The position numbers were made by a program, and so were the translations under genes. A model generated the notes under the pieces. That model was not told the origin of the DNA and did not search any database. It worked only from the letters and a program-made list of their open reading frames with translations. A stretch of DNA of 64,000 bases from assembly GCF_029813785.1 (NCBI RefSeq), contig NZ_JARVKY010000001.1:124001-188000 (forward strand), written 5' to 3'. Shown in pieces: positions 48,108-58,117 of the stretch. How positions within the stretch are numbered: the first letter of the stretch is position 1; each line of letters begins with the position of its first letter. Source of the stretch: Streptomyces sp. DH41 (GTDB lineage Bacteria > Actinomycetota > Actinomycetes > Streptomycetales > Streptomycetaceae).

Positions 48108-48374
48108 ATGCGGATTCAGGTGAGGCGCACAGGAGGCTTCGCGGGCATCGAACGCCACGCGGAGATCGACACCACGGGACGCCCCGACGCGGCCGAGTGG
48201 CACGCCCTGGCGGAGCGGGCGGTCGCCGACGGGCGGACCACGCGGCCCGTCGGAGTGCCGGACGGGTTCAGCTACCAGATCACCGTGGACGGCCAGACGG
48301 TGTACGCCGCCGACCCCCGGCTGACGGACGAACAGCGGAGGCTGATCTCGCGGGTACTGAAGGAGGGTGCGTAA
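48108..48374 (+). CDS. Emfourin-like inhibitor of M4 protease
   Basis: An 88-residue protein beginning MRIQVRRTGGFAGIERHAEI, the signature of the protealysin inhibitor emfourin, with a C-terminal DEQRRLISRVLKEG helix. Emfourins block M4 proteases of the protealysin type, and the gene is directly downstream of one here. The pair should act inside the cell. Function is inferred from family and position. Confidence 0.85.
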   Translation: MRIQVRRTGGFAGIERHAEIDTTGRPDAAEWHALAERAVADGRTTRPVGVPDGFSYQITVDGQTVYAADPRLTDEQRRLISRVLKEGA

Positions 48375-48430
48375 CGGCACTGCCACGCGGGGGCGTTGAC
48401 TTCGCCTGCCGGGGTGCGGATGATCCGCGC

Positions 48431-49777
48431 ATGGCGACTGACCCGAGCGCGGCCGACCGGGGCACGGTGACGCACCCGGTACCCCGGTTCCCGGACGGCT
48501 TCCTGTGGGGCGTGTCCACCTCGGCGCACCAGATCGAGGGCGCGGCCGGGCTGCGGAAGCCGTCCGTGTGGGACGTCTTCGCGTCCGAGCCGGGACGGAT
48601 CAAGGACGGCTCGACGGCGGCGGTGGCCTGCGACCACTACCACCGCTACCCCGAGGACGTGGCACTCCTGGCGGGCCTGGGCGTGGACGCGTACCGCTTC
48701 TCGGTCTCCTGGCCGCGGGTGGACTCCCCCGGCGGCCTCGGCTTCTACGACCGCCTGGTCGACGAGTTGTGCGCGGCGGGCGTCCGACCGGTGCCGACCC
48801 TCTTCCACTGGGACCTGCCGGCGGACCTGGACTGGCTGGACCGGGACACGGCGTCGCGTTTCGCCGAGTACGTGTCGGTGGTCGCGGACCGGCTCGGCGA
48901 CCGCGTCGGCAAGTGGATCACCCTCAACGAGCCCGCCGAGCACACCCTGCTGGGCCACGCCGTCGGCGCGCACGCCCCCGGCCGGAAGCTGCTGTTCGAC
49001 GCCCTGCCGGCGGCCCACCACCAACTGCTCGCCCACGGCCTGGCGGTACGGGCCCTGCGGGCGTGCGGCGCCACGGACATCGGAATCGCCAACTCGCACG
49101 GGCCGACCTGGCCGGCCTCCGACGACCCGGCCGACCGGGAGGCGGCGGACTTCTACGACCTCCTCCTGAACCGGCTGTTCTCCGACCCCCTGCTGACCGG
49201 GCGGTATCCGGACGGCATCGGTGAGCTGATGCCGGGAGGCTCCAGGCGGGCCGACGCCGACCTGGAGGTCATCGCCGAGCCGCTGGACTGGTACGGCGTG
49301 AACTACTACGCGCCGGCCCGGGTGGGCGCCCCGCTGGGCACGGAGACCGAGTCCGCGGGTGTGACGCTCCCGGCGGGACTGCCCTTCTCGGTGCGCGAGA
49401 TCGAGGGGCAGCCGCTGACCGACTTCGGCTGGCCCGTCGTCCCCGAGGGCCTGACTGAGCTGCTCACGGGCCTGCGCGACCGCTACGGCGACCGGCTCCC
49501 GCCGATCGTCATCACCGAGAACGGCTGCTCCTACGAGGGGCTCGACGACCGGGACCGCATCGCCTACCTCGACGGACACGTCCGCGCCATGCACCGGGCG
49601 GTGGAGGCGGGTGTGGACGTGCGCGGCTACTTCGTGTGGTCGCTGCTGGACAACTTCGAGTGGGCCGAGGGGTACGCGCGCCGGTTCGGGCTGGTGCACG
49701 TCGACTTCGAGACGCACCGGCGCACACCCAAGGCGTCGTACGACTGGTTCCGGGACGTGATCCGCGCGCAACGGTGA
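48431..49777 (+). CDS. Beta-glucosidase, GH1
   Basis: A 448-residue GH1 glycosidase from ATG 48431. It opens with FPDGFLWGVSTSAHQIEG; the acid/base Glu is in WITLNEPAEH, and the nucleophile Glu in IVITENGC; YFVWSLLDNFEWAEGYARRFGL closes the barrel. No signal peptide, so it hydrolyses imported beta-glucosides. It follows the emfourin gene by 56 bases but has no functional link to it. No sugar transporter lies beside it. Confidence 0.94.
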   Translation: MATDPSAADRGTVTHPVPRFPDGFLWGVSTSAHQIEGAAGLRKPSVWDVFASEPGRIKDGSTAAVACDHYHRYPEDVALLAGLGVDAYRFSVSWPRVDSPGGLGFYDRLVDELCAAGVRPVPTLFHWDLPADLDWLDRDTASRFAEYVSVVADRLGDRVGKWITLNEPAEHTLLGHAVGAHAPGRKLLFDALPAAHHQLLAHGLAVRALRACGATDIGIANSHGPTWPASDDPADREAADFYDLLLNRLFSDPLLTGRYPDGIGELMPGGSRRADADLEVIAEPLDWYGVNYYAPARVGAPLGTETESAGVTLPAGLPFSVREIEGQPLTDFGWPVVPEGLTELLTGLRDRYGDRLPPIVITENGCSYEGLDDRDRIAYLDGHVRAMHRAVEAGVDVRGYFVWSLLDNFEWAEGYARRFGLVHVDFETHRRTPKASYDWFRDVIRAQR

Positions 49778-50055
49778 GTAGCGGCAGGGCGGACGGGAGT
49801 GCCGGGCGAGCGCGCGGTGAGTGCCGGGCGGGCAGGCGTGAGCGGCCGGGCGAGTGGGCGGTGAGCGCCGGTCCGACCAGTACCGTGACGCCGGTCCGAC
49901 CGGTACGGCGGGCGCCGGCCGGTCCCGCGGTGCGCATCGGTCGGATAAAAGGTCTCGGCGCTGTCGGCGGGGAGTCGTACGCTGGAGGCAGCAGACCACA
50001 CCCGTCACGCGGCGCACGCCGCAGAGGAGGATGTGCAGGCCTAGAGCGCCGGCCC

Positions 50056-51135
50056 ATGACTCAGACACCCTCAGCTCACACCCCCGCGCGGGGACAGGCG
50101 AGAGCACAGTTCACCGTCCCCGCCCAGCACCCCATGGTGACGGTGCTGGGATCAGGCGACTCCCTGTTGCGCGTGATCGAGAAGGCCTTCCCGGCGGCCG
50201 ACATCCACGTCCGGGGAAACGAGATCAGCGCGGTCGGCGACACCCATGACGTCGCCCTCATACAGCGCGTGTTCGACGAGATGATGCTGGTGCTCCGCAC
50301 GGGGCAGCCGATGACGGAGGACGCAGTGGAACGCTCGATCGCCATGCTCAAGGCGAGCGAGAACGGGGAGAGCGACGGCCAGGAGACCCCGGCCGAGGTG
50401 CTCACGCAGAACATCCTGTCCTCGCGCGGCCGCACGATCCGCCCCAAGACGCTGAACCAGAAGCGGTACGTCGACGCGATCGACAAGCACACCATCGTCT
50501 TCGGCATCGGCCCCGCGGGCACCGGCAAGACCTATCTGGCGATGGCCAAGGCGGTGCAGGCCCTGCAGTCCAAGCAGGTCAACCGCATCATCCTGACCCG
50601 CCCCGCGGTCGAGGCCGGCGAGCGGCTCGGCTTCCTGCCGGGCACGCTCTACGAGAAGATCGACCCGTACCTGCGCCCGCTGTACGACGCGCTGCACGAC
50701 ATGCTCGACCCGGACTCGATCCCGCGGCTGATGGCGGCGGGGACGATCGAGGTCGCGCCGCTGGCGTACATGCGCGGCCGCACGCTCAACGACGCGTTCA
50801 TCATCCTGGACGAGGCGCAGAACACCAGCCCCGAGCAGATGAAGATGTTCCTGACCCGCCTCGGCTTCGAGTCGAAGATCGTGATCACGGGTGACGTGAC
50901 GCAGGTCGACCTGCCCGGCGGGACGAAGTCCGGTCTGCGGCAGGTGCAGGAGATCCTGGAGGGCCTGGACGACGTCCATTTCTCCCGGCTGTCGTCCCAG
51001 GACGTCGTCCGGCACAAGCTGGTGGGCCGTATCGTCGACGCGTACGAGCAGTACGACAGCAGGAACGGCACCGAGAACGGCGGCCACAACGGCGGCCGTA
51101 CACCGCGAAACGGTGCCAAAACCAAGGGGAAGTAG
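50056..51135 (+). CDS. phoH: PhoH-family ATPase
   Basis: A 359-residue protein from ATG 50056. The N-terminus carries a KH-like fold ([38 protein letters not shown]); the ATPase has Walker [31 protein letters not shown], Walker [12 protein letters not shown] and [11 protein letters not shown]. PhoL-type PhoH proteins act in RNA/ribosome metabolism and are usually next to ybeY, as here. The C-terminal ~30 residues are an Asn/Gly-rich tail. An AGAGGAGG at 50023-50030 is rather far upstream; exact start less sure. Confidence 0.94.
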   Translation: MTQTPSAHTPARGQARAQFTVPAQHPMVTVLGSGDSLLRVIEKAFPAADIHVRGNEISAVGDTHDVALIQRVFDEMMLVLRTGQPMTEDAVERSIAMLKASENGESDGQETPAEVLTQNILSSRGRTIRPKTLNQKRYVDAIDKHTIVFGIGPAGTGKTYLAMAKAVQALQSKQVNRIILTRPAVEAGERLGFLPGTLYEKIDPYLRPLYDALHDMLDPDSIPRLMAAGTIEVAPLAYMRGRTLNDAFIILDEAQNTSPEQMKMFLTRLGFESKIVITGDVTQVDLPGGTKSGLRQVQEILEGLDDVHFSRLSSQDVVRHKLVGRIVDAYEQYDSRNGTENGGHNGGRTPRNGAKTKGK

Positions 51136-51147
51136 ACCAGCACGACC

Positions 51148-51645
51148 ATGTCGATCGACGTCAACAACGAGTCCGGAACCGAGGTCGACGAGCAGGCGAT
51201 CCTCGACATCGCCCGCTACGCGCTCGCGCGCATGCGCATCCACCCGCTCTCCGAGCTCTCGGTGATCGTCGTGGACACCGACGCCATGGAGCAGCTCCAC
51301 ATCCAGTGGATGGACCTGCCGGGTCCGACGGATGTCATGTCCTTCCCGATGGACGAGCTGCGTCCGCCGGCCAAGGACGAGGAGGAGCCGCCGCAGGGGC
51401 TGCTCGGCGACATCGTGCTCTGCCCGGAGGTCGCCGCCAAACAGGGCACCGAGGCGCCGACGCGGCACTCCATGGACGAGGAGCTCCAGCTGCTCACCGT
51501 CCACGGGGTGCTGCACCTGCTCGGCTACGACCACGAGGAGCCGGACGAGAAGGCCGAGATGTTCGGTCTGCAGGCCGCCATCGTGGACGGCTGGCGTGCG
51601 GAGAAGGGCCTGACCGGCCCGTCCCCGGCCCCGACCGTCTCATGA
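51148..51645 (+). CDS. ybeY: rRNA maturation endonuclease YbeY
   Basis: A 165-residue metalloprotein with the zinc motif [16 protein letters not shown] (~117-132) and [11 protein letters not shown] before it. YbeY helps process 16S rRNA ends and ribosome quality control. It starts 12 bases after phoH and its stop overlaps the CNNM gene (ATGA), an operon order conserved in actinobacteria. Confidence 0.96.
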   Translation: MSIDVNNESGTEVDEQAILDIARYALARMRIHPLSELSVIVVDTDAMEQLHIQWMDLPGPTDVMSFPMDELRPPAKDEEEPPQGLLGDIVLCPEVAAKQGTEAPTRHSMDEELQLLTVHGVLHLLGYDHEEPDEKAEMFGLQAAIVDGWRAEKGLTGPSPAPTVS

Positions 51646-52946
51646 GCCTCCCGCTAATCGCCGGCGCGGTCACCCTGGTCGTGATCGCCTGGCTCGCCGC
51701 GTGCGCGGAGGCGGGACTCGCGAGGGTCTCCACCTTCCGCGCGGAGGAGGCCGTACGGTCCGGACGGCGCGGCGCCGGGAAGCTCGCCCAGGTCGCGGCC
51801 GACCCGACGCGCTATCTCAACGTGGCGCTGCTGGTCCGCGTGGCCTGCGAGATGGCCGCCGCCGCGCTTGTCACGTACGCCTGTCTGAAGCAGTTCGACG
51901 GCACCGGCGAGGCGCTGGTGATCGCCATCGCGGTCATGGTGCTCGTCTCGTACGTCGCCGTCGGGGTGTCCCCGCGCACCATCGGACGCCAGCACCCGCT
52001 GAACACCGCGACGGCGGCGGCGTACGTCCTGGTGCCGCTGGACCGGATCATGGGCCCGATCCCGTCGCTGCTCATCCTCATCGGCAACGCCCTCACCCCG
52101 GGCAAGGGCTTCCGCCGCGGCCCCTTCGCCTCCGAGGCGGAACTGCGGGCGCTGGTCGACTACGCCGAGAAGGAGTCCCTGATCGAGGCCGAGGAGCGCC
52201 GCATGGTGCACTCGGTGTTCGAGCTGGGTGACACGCTGGTGCGGGAGGTCATGGTCCCGCGGACCGACCTCGTCGTCATCGAGCGCTACAAGACCATCCG
52301 CCAGGCGCTCACCCTCGCCCTGCGCTCGGGCTTCTCGCGGATCCCGGTCACCGGGGACAGCGAGGACGACATCGTCGGCATCGTGTACCTGAAGGACCTG
52401 GTCCGCCGGACGCACATCAGCCGGGAGGCGGAGAGCGACCTGGTCTCCACGGCGATGCGGCCGGCGTCCTTCGTGCCCGACACCAAGAACGCCGGTGACC
52501 TGCTGCGCGAGATGCAGAAGGAGCGCAACCACGTCGCCGTCGTGATCGACGAGTACGGCGGCACGGCCGGCATCGTCACCATCGAGGACATCCTGGAGGA
52601 GATCGTCGGCGAGATCACCGACGAGTACGACCGGGAGCTCCCGCCCGTCGAGGAACTGGGCGGGGACCGCTTCCGGGTCACCGCCCGCCTCGACATCGGC
52701 GACCTGGGCGAGCTGCACGGCCTGGAGGAGTTCGACGACGAGGACGTGGAGACGGTGGGCGGCCTGCTGGCGAAGGCCCTCGGCCGGGTGCCGATCCCCG
52801 GTGCCTCGTCGGTCGTGGAGCTGCCCGACGGCCGCGAGCTGCGGCTGACGGCGGAGACCGCGGCGGGCCGCCGGAACAAGATCGTGACGGTGCTGGTGGA
52901 GCCGGTGGACGCGGAGAGCCGCGCCAAGGAGGCCTCGTCGTCATGA
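51642..52946 (+). CDS. CNNM/CorC-family membrane protein with CBS pair
   Basis: A 434-residue protein: DUF21 membrane domain with three to four hydrophobic segments (~1-145), two CBS domains (~195-330; [46 protein letters not shown]), and a C-terminal CorC_HlyC domain (~345-420). Members export magnesium or other divalent ions. It is coupled to ybeY upstream and to the YjbR gene downstream by ATGA overlaps. Confidence 0.94.
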   Translation: MSLPLIAGAVTLVVIAWLAACAEAGLARVSTFRAEEAVRSGRRGAGKLAQVAADPTRYLNVALLVRVACEMAAAALVTYACLKQFDGTGEALVIAIAVMVLVSYVAVGVSPRTIGRQHPLNTATAAAYVLVPLDRIMGPIPSLLILIGNALTPGKGFRRGPFASEAELRALVDYAEKESLIEAEERRMVHSVFELGDTLVREVMVPRTDLVVIERYKTIRQALTLALRSGFSRIPVTGDSEDDIVGIVYLKDLVRRTHISREAESDLVSTAMRPASFVPDTKNAGDLLREMQKERNHVAVVIDEYGGTAGIVTIEDILEEIVGEITDEYDRELPPVEELGGDRFRVTARLDIGDLGELHGLEEFDDEDVETVGGLLAKALGRVPIPGASSVVELPDGRELRLTAETAAGRRNKIVTVLVEPVDAESRAKEASSS

Positions 52947-53302
52947 CCCCTGGGGAACTGCGCGACTTCTGTCTGTCCTTCAACGCCGCGGTGGAGGACT
53001 TCCCCTTCGGCCCCGAGACCTCGGTCTTCAAGGTGCTGGGGAAGATGTTCGCGCTGTCCTCGCTGGACGGGCGCCCGCTCACGGTCAACCTGAAGTGCGC
53101 CCCGGACGACGCGATCCGGCTGCGCGCCGACCAACCGGGGCTGATCGTCCCCGGCTGGCACATGAACAAGCGGCACTGGAACACGGTCACCGTGGACGGC
53201 GGGCTCCCGGACCGTGTCGTCAGGGAGCTGGTCGAGGACTCGTACGACCTGGTCGTCGCCGGACTGCCGCGCGCCGAGCGGCTCCGCCTCGACCGTCCCT
53301 GA
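52943..53302 (+). CDS. MmcQ/YjbR-family protein
   Basis: A 119-residue protein of the MmcQ/YjbR (DUF419) family: ELRDFCLSFNAAVEDFPFG at the start, VFKVLGKMFAL, LTVNLKCAPDDAIRLRAD, and HMNKRHWNTV. The fold is a CyaY-like DNA-binding-type domain; function unknown. It is coupled by ATGA to the CNNM gene and probably transcribed with phoH-ybeY. Confidence 0.92.
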   Translation: MTPGELRDFCLSFNAAVEDFPFGPETSVFKVLGKMFALSSLDGRPLTVNLKCAPDDAIRLRADQPGLIVPGWHMNKRHWNTVTVDGGLPDRVVRELVEDSYDLVVAGLPRAERLRLDRP

Positions 53303-53339
53303 GGGCCGGGCGGGCCGTGGTGCTACGTATGCTCACCTC

Positions 53340-53693
53340 ATGACCGAGACTCCCGCCCTCGATCCCGAGGACCGCAAGATCGTCACCCTGGCCCGCTCGG
53401 CCCGGGCCCGCAACGGCGTCCCCGAGGGCGCCGCCGTACGCGACGAGACCGGCCGCACGTACGTCGCCGGCACGGTCGCCCTGGACTCCCTGAAACTCAG
53501 CGCGCTGCGCACGGCGGTGGCGATGGCGGTCGCCTCCGGCGCGACGTCGCTGGAGGCGGCGGCGGTGGTGACCGGCGCGGACTCGGCGTCGGACGAGGAC
53601 CGGGCGGCGGTCCGGGACCTGGGCGGTCCGGAGACGCCGGTGTTGGTCGCCGGACCGGACGGCGTGGTGCGGGGGACGGTCAGCGCGGGCTGA
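53340..53693 (+). CDS. Cytidine-deaminase-like protein lacking catalytic motifs
   Basis: A 117-residue protein from ATG 53340. Its order (IVTLARSARARNGVPEGAAVRDETGRTYVAGTV split over ~15-48, then SALRTAVAMAVASGA) matches the cytidine deaminase fold, but the HAE and PCxxC zinc motifs are absent. A structural or regulatory role is more likely than deamination. In Streptomyces such a gene sits just before era; here it is followed by a minus-strand hypothetical and then era. Confidence 0.7.
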   Translation: MTETPALDPEDRKIVTLARSARARNGVPEGAAVRDETGRTYVAGTVALDSLKLSALRTAVAMAVASGATSLEAAAVVTGADSASDEDRAAVRDLGGPETPVLVAGPDGVVRGTVSAG

Positions 53694-53750
53694 CGGCACT
53701 TACCGGGCCCGGCACGGTGGACCCGACCGCCGGCCGGTTCCCGGAATCGG

Positions 53751-54317
53751 TCAGTCCACCGTGTCGTGACCGGGCCCATGCCCCGGACCGGCGAACCGTT
53801 GGTAGGCGAGGGCCCACACGTCGGTCTGGCGGCGCAGCCGCCGTAGCACCGGCAGCGGATCCTCGGCCCAGCCCTCGAGCAGCGAGTCGGAAGACGCCTG
53901 ACAGGACCGTTCGAAGTCCACGGCTCCCGCGGCACCCTCCCGTCCGGCCTCCAGGAAGCCGACGGTCTCGATGGCGCGCGCGGCCGTCTCGGCACGGGAC
54001 ATGACGGTCTCGTCGTGGTACAGCCGCACCAGGGCCGCGGTGGCCAGGTCCCGGTAACCGGTGAGGAACTCCGCGGGCAGCGGCAGTGCCGACGCCCGCT
54101 CCCACAGCTCGATGTTCGCCTGCTGGGCGTCCTGGCCCACGCCTGGGTGCGGGGCGGAACCGCGCAGGTGCCGCCAGGCGGCCCTGGCGCCTGCGTCCAC
54201 GCGGTAGTACAGGGACCGGAGGCGGTCGGACGGGCACGCGCCGAACACCGCGCCGCCGATCCGGAGCACCACCGACGCGTCGCGGGCCAGGTCGGCACCG
54301 TGAACCGAACGCTGCAC
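53751..54317 (-). CDS. Hypothetical helical protein
   Basis: From GTG 54317 (GGAGGAG upstream) it has 188 residues, mostly alpha-helical, no membrane segment, rich in Arg/Ala/Leu (SLYYRVDAGARAAWRHLRG, GYRDLATAALVRLYHDETVM). I do not recognise a domain. It lies opposite to and between the deaminase-like gene and era, and its promoter would overlap the era upstream region. A frame extends to 54473 but overlaps era. Confidence 0.6.
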   Translation of the reverse strand: MQRSVHGADLARDASVVLRIGGAVFGACPSDRLRSLYYRVDAGARAAWRHLRGSAPHPGVGQDAQQANIELWERASALPLPAEFLTGYRDLATAALVRLYHDETVMSRAETAARAIETVGFLEAGREGAAGAVDFERSCQASSDSLLEGWAEDPLPVLRRLRRQTDVWALAYQRFAGPGHGPGHDTVD

Positions 54318-54451
54318 GTGTGTCTCCTCCCGGACAGCCGCTGGTGCGCGCGGCAGAGGAAGCCTAGACGCCGGCTCCCCGCCGCCCTGCCGTCGGCCCC
54401 GACCGCGGAGGTGGTACGGCGGGGCTCCGGGGATCAGGGACAATGGGCGCC

Positions 54452-55405
54452 ATGAGCGTTCGTACCCAGTCATCCGAAGAGTCGGCCGAAGCTGTCCACA
54501 GGGCCGGTTTCGCCTGCTTCGTGGGCCGCCCCAACGCGGGCAAGTCCACCCTCACGAACGCTCTGGTCGGGCAGAAGGTGGCGATCACCTCGAACCGTCC
54601 GCAGACGACCCGGCACACCGTGCGGGGCATCGTGCACCGCCCGGAGGCGCAGCTGATCCTGGTGGACACCCCGGGGCTGCACAAACCGCGCACACTGCTG
54701 GGCGAGCGGCTCAACGACGTCGTGCGGACGACGTGGGCCGAGGTGGACGTCATCGGTTTCTGCCTGCCGGCGAACGAGAAGCTGGGCCCCGGTGACCGCT
54801 TCATCGCCAAGGAGCTGGCCGGGATCAAGAAGACCCCGAAGGTCGCGATCGTCACCAAGACCGACCTGGTGGACTCCAAGACCCTGGCCGAGCAGCTGAT
54901 CGCGATCGACCAGCTCGGCCAGGAGCTGGGCATCACCTGGGCGGAGATCGTCCCGGTGTCGGCCACCGGGAACCAGCAGGTGGACCTGCTCGCGGACCTG
55001 CTGACCCCGCTGCTGCCCGAGGGCCCCGCGCTCTACCCCGAGGGCGACCTGACCGACGAGCCCGAGCAGGTGATGGTCGCCGAGCTGATCCGGGAGGCCG
55101 CGCTGGAAGGCGTACGGGACGAGCTGCCGCACTCCATCGCGGTGGTCGTCGAGGAGATGCTCCCGCGCGAGGACCGCCCCGCCGACAAGCCGCTCCTGGA
55201 CATCCACGCCAACGTCTACATCGAGCGCCCCAGCCAGAAGGGCATCATTATCGGCCCCAAGGGCAAGCGTCTGAAGGACGTCGGCATCAAGTCCCGCAAG
55301 CAGATCGAGGCGCTGCTCGGCACGCCGGTCTTCCTGGACCTGCACGTGAAGGTCGCCAAGGACTGGCAGCGCGACCCGAAGCAGCTGCGGCGGCTCGGGT
55401 TCTGA
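54452..55405 (+). CDS. era: GTPase Era
   Basis: A 317-residue ribosome-assembly GTPase. G1 is GRPNAGKST (near 25-33), switch/G2 TSNRPQTTRH, G3 LVDTPGLHKP, G4 VTKTDLVD, and the C-terminal KH domain holds IIIGPKGKRLKDVGIKSR, which binds the 3' end of 16S rRNA. ATG 54452 is preferred; ATG 54443 is three codons earlier. It completes the phoH-ybeY-era cluster of ribosome maturation genes. Confidence 0.97.
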   Translation: MSVRTQSSEESAEAVHRAGFACFVGRPNAGKSTLTNALVGQKVAITSNRPQTTRHTVRGIVHRPEAQLILVDTPGLHKPRTLLGERLNDVVRTTWAEVDVIGFCLPANEKLGPGDRFIAKELAGIKKTPKVAIVTKTDLVDSKTLAEQLIAIDQLGQELGITWAEIVPVSATGNQQVDLLADLLTPLLPEGPALYPEGDLTDEPEQVMVAELIREAALEGVRDELPHSIAVVVEEMLPREDRPADKPLLDIHANVYIERPSQKGIIIGPKGKRLKDVGIKSRKQIEALLGTPVFLDLHVKVAKDWQRDPKQLRRLGF

Positions 55406-55475
55406 TCCTTCCCGGCAGCCGCCCCGGCGGTCTCCCCAGCGGTCTTCTCGGCGGTCTTCTCGGCAGCGTGGCCAC

Positions 55476-56714
55476 TCAGGCCGGGCGGCGGAAGCCGATG
55501 GTCGGGACCGCGCGGCGCTGGGGCCAGGAGCCGGGCAGGTCGTCCGGGAGCAGGTCCGCCAGGAAGGCGTAGCGGCGCAGGGCCGTCGGGTCCTGGCCCC
55601 GGACCGACTGGACCTTGCGCCACCAGGTGGCGATCTCGCACCAGCCGGGCGCCGACAGGGAGCCGCCGAACTCCTGGACGGAGAGCGCGGCGGTCAGACC
55701 GGCGAAGGCGAGACGGTCGGCCAGCGGCCAGCCGGCCAGGGTGCCGGTGACGAAGCCGGCCACGAAGACGTCCCCGGCGCCGGTCGGGTCCAGGGCCGCC
55801 ACCTCGATGGCCGGGACCTCGGCGCTCTCCCCCGTACGCCGGTCCACCGCGTACGCGCCGTCGGCGCCGAGGGTGACCACGGCGAGCGGCACGTGCTCGG
55901 TCAGGGCGTGCGCGGCGGCGCGGGGGCAGGTGGCGCCCGTGTAGCGCATGGCCTCCGCCGCGTTCGGCAGGAAGGCCTCGCAGTGCGCGAGGTCGGGCAG
56001 CCCGGCCAGGTCCCAGGCGCCGGTGTCGTCCCAGCCGACGTCGGCGAAGACGCGGGTGCCGCGTGCGGCGGCCTGGGCGATCCAGGGGGCGCGGACGCCA
56101 GGTGTGAGGGAGGCGACGGCGGCTCGCGCGCGGGGCGGGCAGTCGGGGGACGGTTCCTCCGGCGGCGGCTCGTGGCCGTGGGAGACCATGGTGCGCTCCC
56201 CCTCGTACGCCATCGAGACCGTCACCGGCGAGTGCCAGCCGGGCACGGTGCGCGAGGGGGTCAGGTCGATGCCCTCGCCCTGTGCGAGGGCGTCCCAGCA
56301 GTAGTCGCCGTAGTGGTCGTCGCCGAAGGCCGCCGCCAGCGAGGTGCGCATGCCGAGCCGGGCCAGCGCGGTCGCCATGTTCGCCACGCCGCCCGGGCTG
56401 GAGCCCATCCCGCGGGCCCAGGACTCGGTGCCGCGCACCGGGGCGGAGTCGAGCCCGGTGAAGATGACGTCGAGGAAGACGGTGCCGGTCAGATACACGT
56501 CCCAGGGCGGGTCCTGGGGCGAGCGCAGGGCGGCGAGGGGATCGACCTGGGGGTGGTGGTTCGGCGCCTCGTCCGGGACGTGGCGGTGCGATCTCCCGGC
56601 GGCCGGCATGACGGGCATGACGGGCATGGCGGGCATGGCGGACGCGGTGGACGCGGTGGACGCGGTGGACGCGGTGGACGCGGTGGACGCGGTGGACGCG
56701 GTGGAGGCTGTCAC
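55476..56714 (-). CDS. PfkB-family carbohydrate kinase with TAS-repeat N-terminus
   Basis: A 412-residue ribokinase-fold enzyme from GTG 56714 (CAGGGAG upstream). The N-terminal ~38 residues are low-complexity: eight TAS units and MP-x repeats. The kinase proper starts near 72 (WDVYLTGTVFLDVIF); substrate-binding SSPGGVANMATALARLG and the C-terminal DPTGAGDVFVAGF with the catalytic Asp are intact. It phosphorylates a sugar or nucleoside not identifiable here. Convergent with era. Confidence 0.9.
   Translation of the reverse strand: MTASTASTASTASTASTASTASTASAMPAMPVMPVMPAAGRSHRHVPDEAPNHHPQVDPLAALRSPQDPPWDVYLTGTVFLDVIFTGLDSAPVRGTESWARGMGSSPGGVANMATALARLGMRTSLAAAFGDDHYGDYCWDALAQGEGIDLTPSRTVPGWHSPVTVSMAYEGERTMVSHGHEPPPEEPSPDCPPRARAAVASLTPGVRAPWIAQAAARGTRVFADVGWDDTGAWDLAGLPDLAHCEAFLPNAAEAMRYTGATCPRAAAHALTEHVPLAVVTLGADGAYAVDRRTGESAEVPAIEVAALDPTGAGDVFVAGFVTGTLAGWPLADRLAFAGLTAALSVQEFGGSLSAPGWCEIATWWRKVQSVRGQDPTALRRYAFLADLLPDDLPGSWPQRRAVPTIGFRRPA
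56641..56703 (-). repeat. 9-bp tandem repeat, seven copies, in frame
   Basis: Seven perfect copies of GACGCGGTG (plus strand) encode the TAS repeat of the PfkB N-terminus; decayed GGCATG-type 9-mers flank it. Copy number can change by slippage without breaking the frame. Confidence 0.95.
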
Positions 56715-56821
56715 GGTGCGCTCCCTGGCATGGTGCGGACCCCGCCAGTGTGCACCACGTCACCGACAACGCGGCGGCGTCCGGGCCGGTGGCGCCGCCC
56801 GGCCCGGTGCGGTACGGCCGG

Positions 56822-58117
56822 TCACCAGCGCGGGACGGAAGGGGTCACCCATCCTGGGTCGGCCACCCGCATCGCCGCCGCGTCGTCGCGGTCCCGGAGC
56901 GTGCCGTCGTCGTCCAGCCAGCGCTGGTGCAGGAACGCCAGCCGTTCGCGGTCGAGTTCGACGCCGAGGCCGGGCGCGTCGGAGACCGTGATCTCGCCGC
57001 CGTCGAAGGTGAGCCGTTCGGTGAGCACGTCCTCGGACTGCCAGGGGTAGTGGGAGTCGCAGGCGTGGTGGAGGTCCGGGACGGTGGCCGCCACGTGGGT
57101 CATGGCGGCGAGGCTGATGCCCAGGTGGGTGTTGGAGTGCATGGAGACCCCGACGCCGAAGGTGCGGCAGACGGCGGCGAGTTGCTGGGTGTTGCGCAGC
57201 CCGCCCCAGTAGTGGTGGTCCGAGAGAACGACCTGCACGGCGCCCTTGGTGAACGCCTCCTGGATCTCCGCGAACGTCGTCACGCACATGTTGGTCGCCA
57301 GCGGCACCCCGGTCCTCGCGGCGACCTCGGCCATGGCCGGGGTGCCAAGCGCGGGATCCTCCAGGTACTCCAGGACGTCCCCGAGTTCCGCGGCCACCTT
57401 CAGCGAGGTCTCCACGGACCAGGCACCGTTGGGGTCGAGACGCAGGGGGTGTCCGGGGAAGGCATCGGCGAGGGCCTTGACGGCGGCGATCTCCTCCTCG
57501 GGCGGGAAGACGCCGCCCTTGAGCTTGAACGAGGTGAAGCCGTACCGCTCGGTGAAGGCGCGGGCCTGTGCGACGACTCCGGCCGGGTCGACGGCGGCGC
57601 CCCAGTCGTCCTTCTCGCTCGCCACGCCCTCGGGGTGGTCGGCCCACTTGTAGAAGAGGTACGCGCTGTACTCCACGGTGTCGCGCACCTTGCCGCCCAG
57701 CAGCGCGTGCACGGGCAGGCCGAGCGCCTTGCCGAGGGCGTCGAGGCAGGCGACCTCGAAGCCGGAGACGACGGACAGACGCAGCTTGTCGGCGGTCTGG
57801 ACGCCGCGCAGCCCGCCGACGTCCACCTGTCCCAGGACCCGTGAGGCGTCGACGGCGACCTCGTCGGCGAGGAGGAACAGGGCGCCCAGGTCACTGACCT
57901 GGCGGCCGACGAGTTTCCCGGCGAAGGGGCGGGCCAGTTCGAGGTACTTGGCGTCGCCGTACGTCTCGCCGAGGCCGGTGATCCCGTCGGCGGTCTCCAC
58001 CTCCACGATCAGGCGGGGGGTGTACGGCTGGTGGACGCCCTGCGTGTTGAGCAGGGGCGGGTCGGCCACCAGGATCGGCGTGAGGCGCACGGCGGCGATG
58101 GTGAGGTCGCGGGTCAC
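56822..58117 (-). CDS. gudD: Glucarate dehydratase-type enolase-superfamily enzyme
   Basis: A 431-residue enolase-superfamily member. Catalytic elements fit glucarate dehydratase: the FKLKGG lysine pair (K-x-K), metal ligands in RLDPNGAW, YLEDP and ATNMC segments, then VVLSDHHYWGG and HSNTHLGIS with the general-base His. It dehydrates D-glucarate/L-idarate to a keto-deoxy product. It is alone; no transporter or aldolase is adjacent. A perfect palindrome upstream at 58234-58248 looks like an operator. Confidence 0.9.
   Translation of the reverse strand: MTRDLTIAAVRLTPILVADPPLLNTQGVHQPYTPRLIVEVETADGITGLGETYGDAKYLELARPFAGKLVGRQVSDLGALFLLADEVAVDASRVLGQVDVGGLRGVQTADKLRLSVVSGFEVACLDALGKALGLPVHALLGGKVRDTVEYSAYLFYKWADHPEGVASEKDDWGAAVDPAGVVAQARAFTERYGFTSFKLKGGVFPPEEEIAAVKALADAFPGHPLRLDPNGAWSVETSLKVAAELGDVLEYLEDPALGTPAMAEVAARTGVPLATNMCVTTFAEIQEAFTKGAVQVVLSDHHYWGGLRNTQQLAAVCRTFGVGVSMHSNTHLGISLAAMTHVAATVPDLHHACDSHYPWQSEDVLTERLTFDGGEITVSDAPGLGVELDRERLAFLHQRWLDDDGTLRDRDDAAAMRVADPGWVTPSVPRW

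Noticed and set aside
56590..56710. CRISPR-like array
   Set aside because: The repeats are contiguous 9-mers with no spacers and lie in a coding frame.
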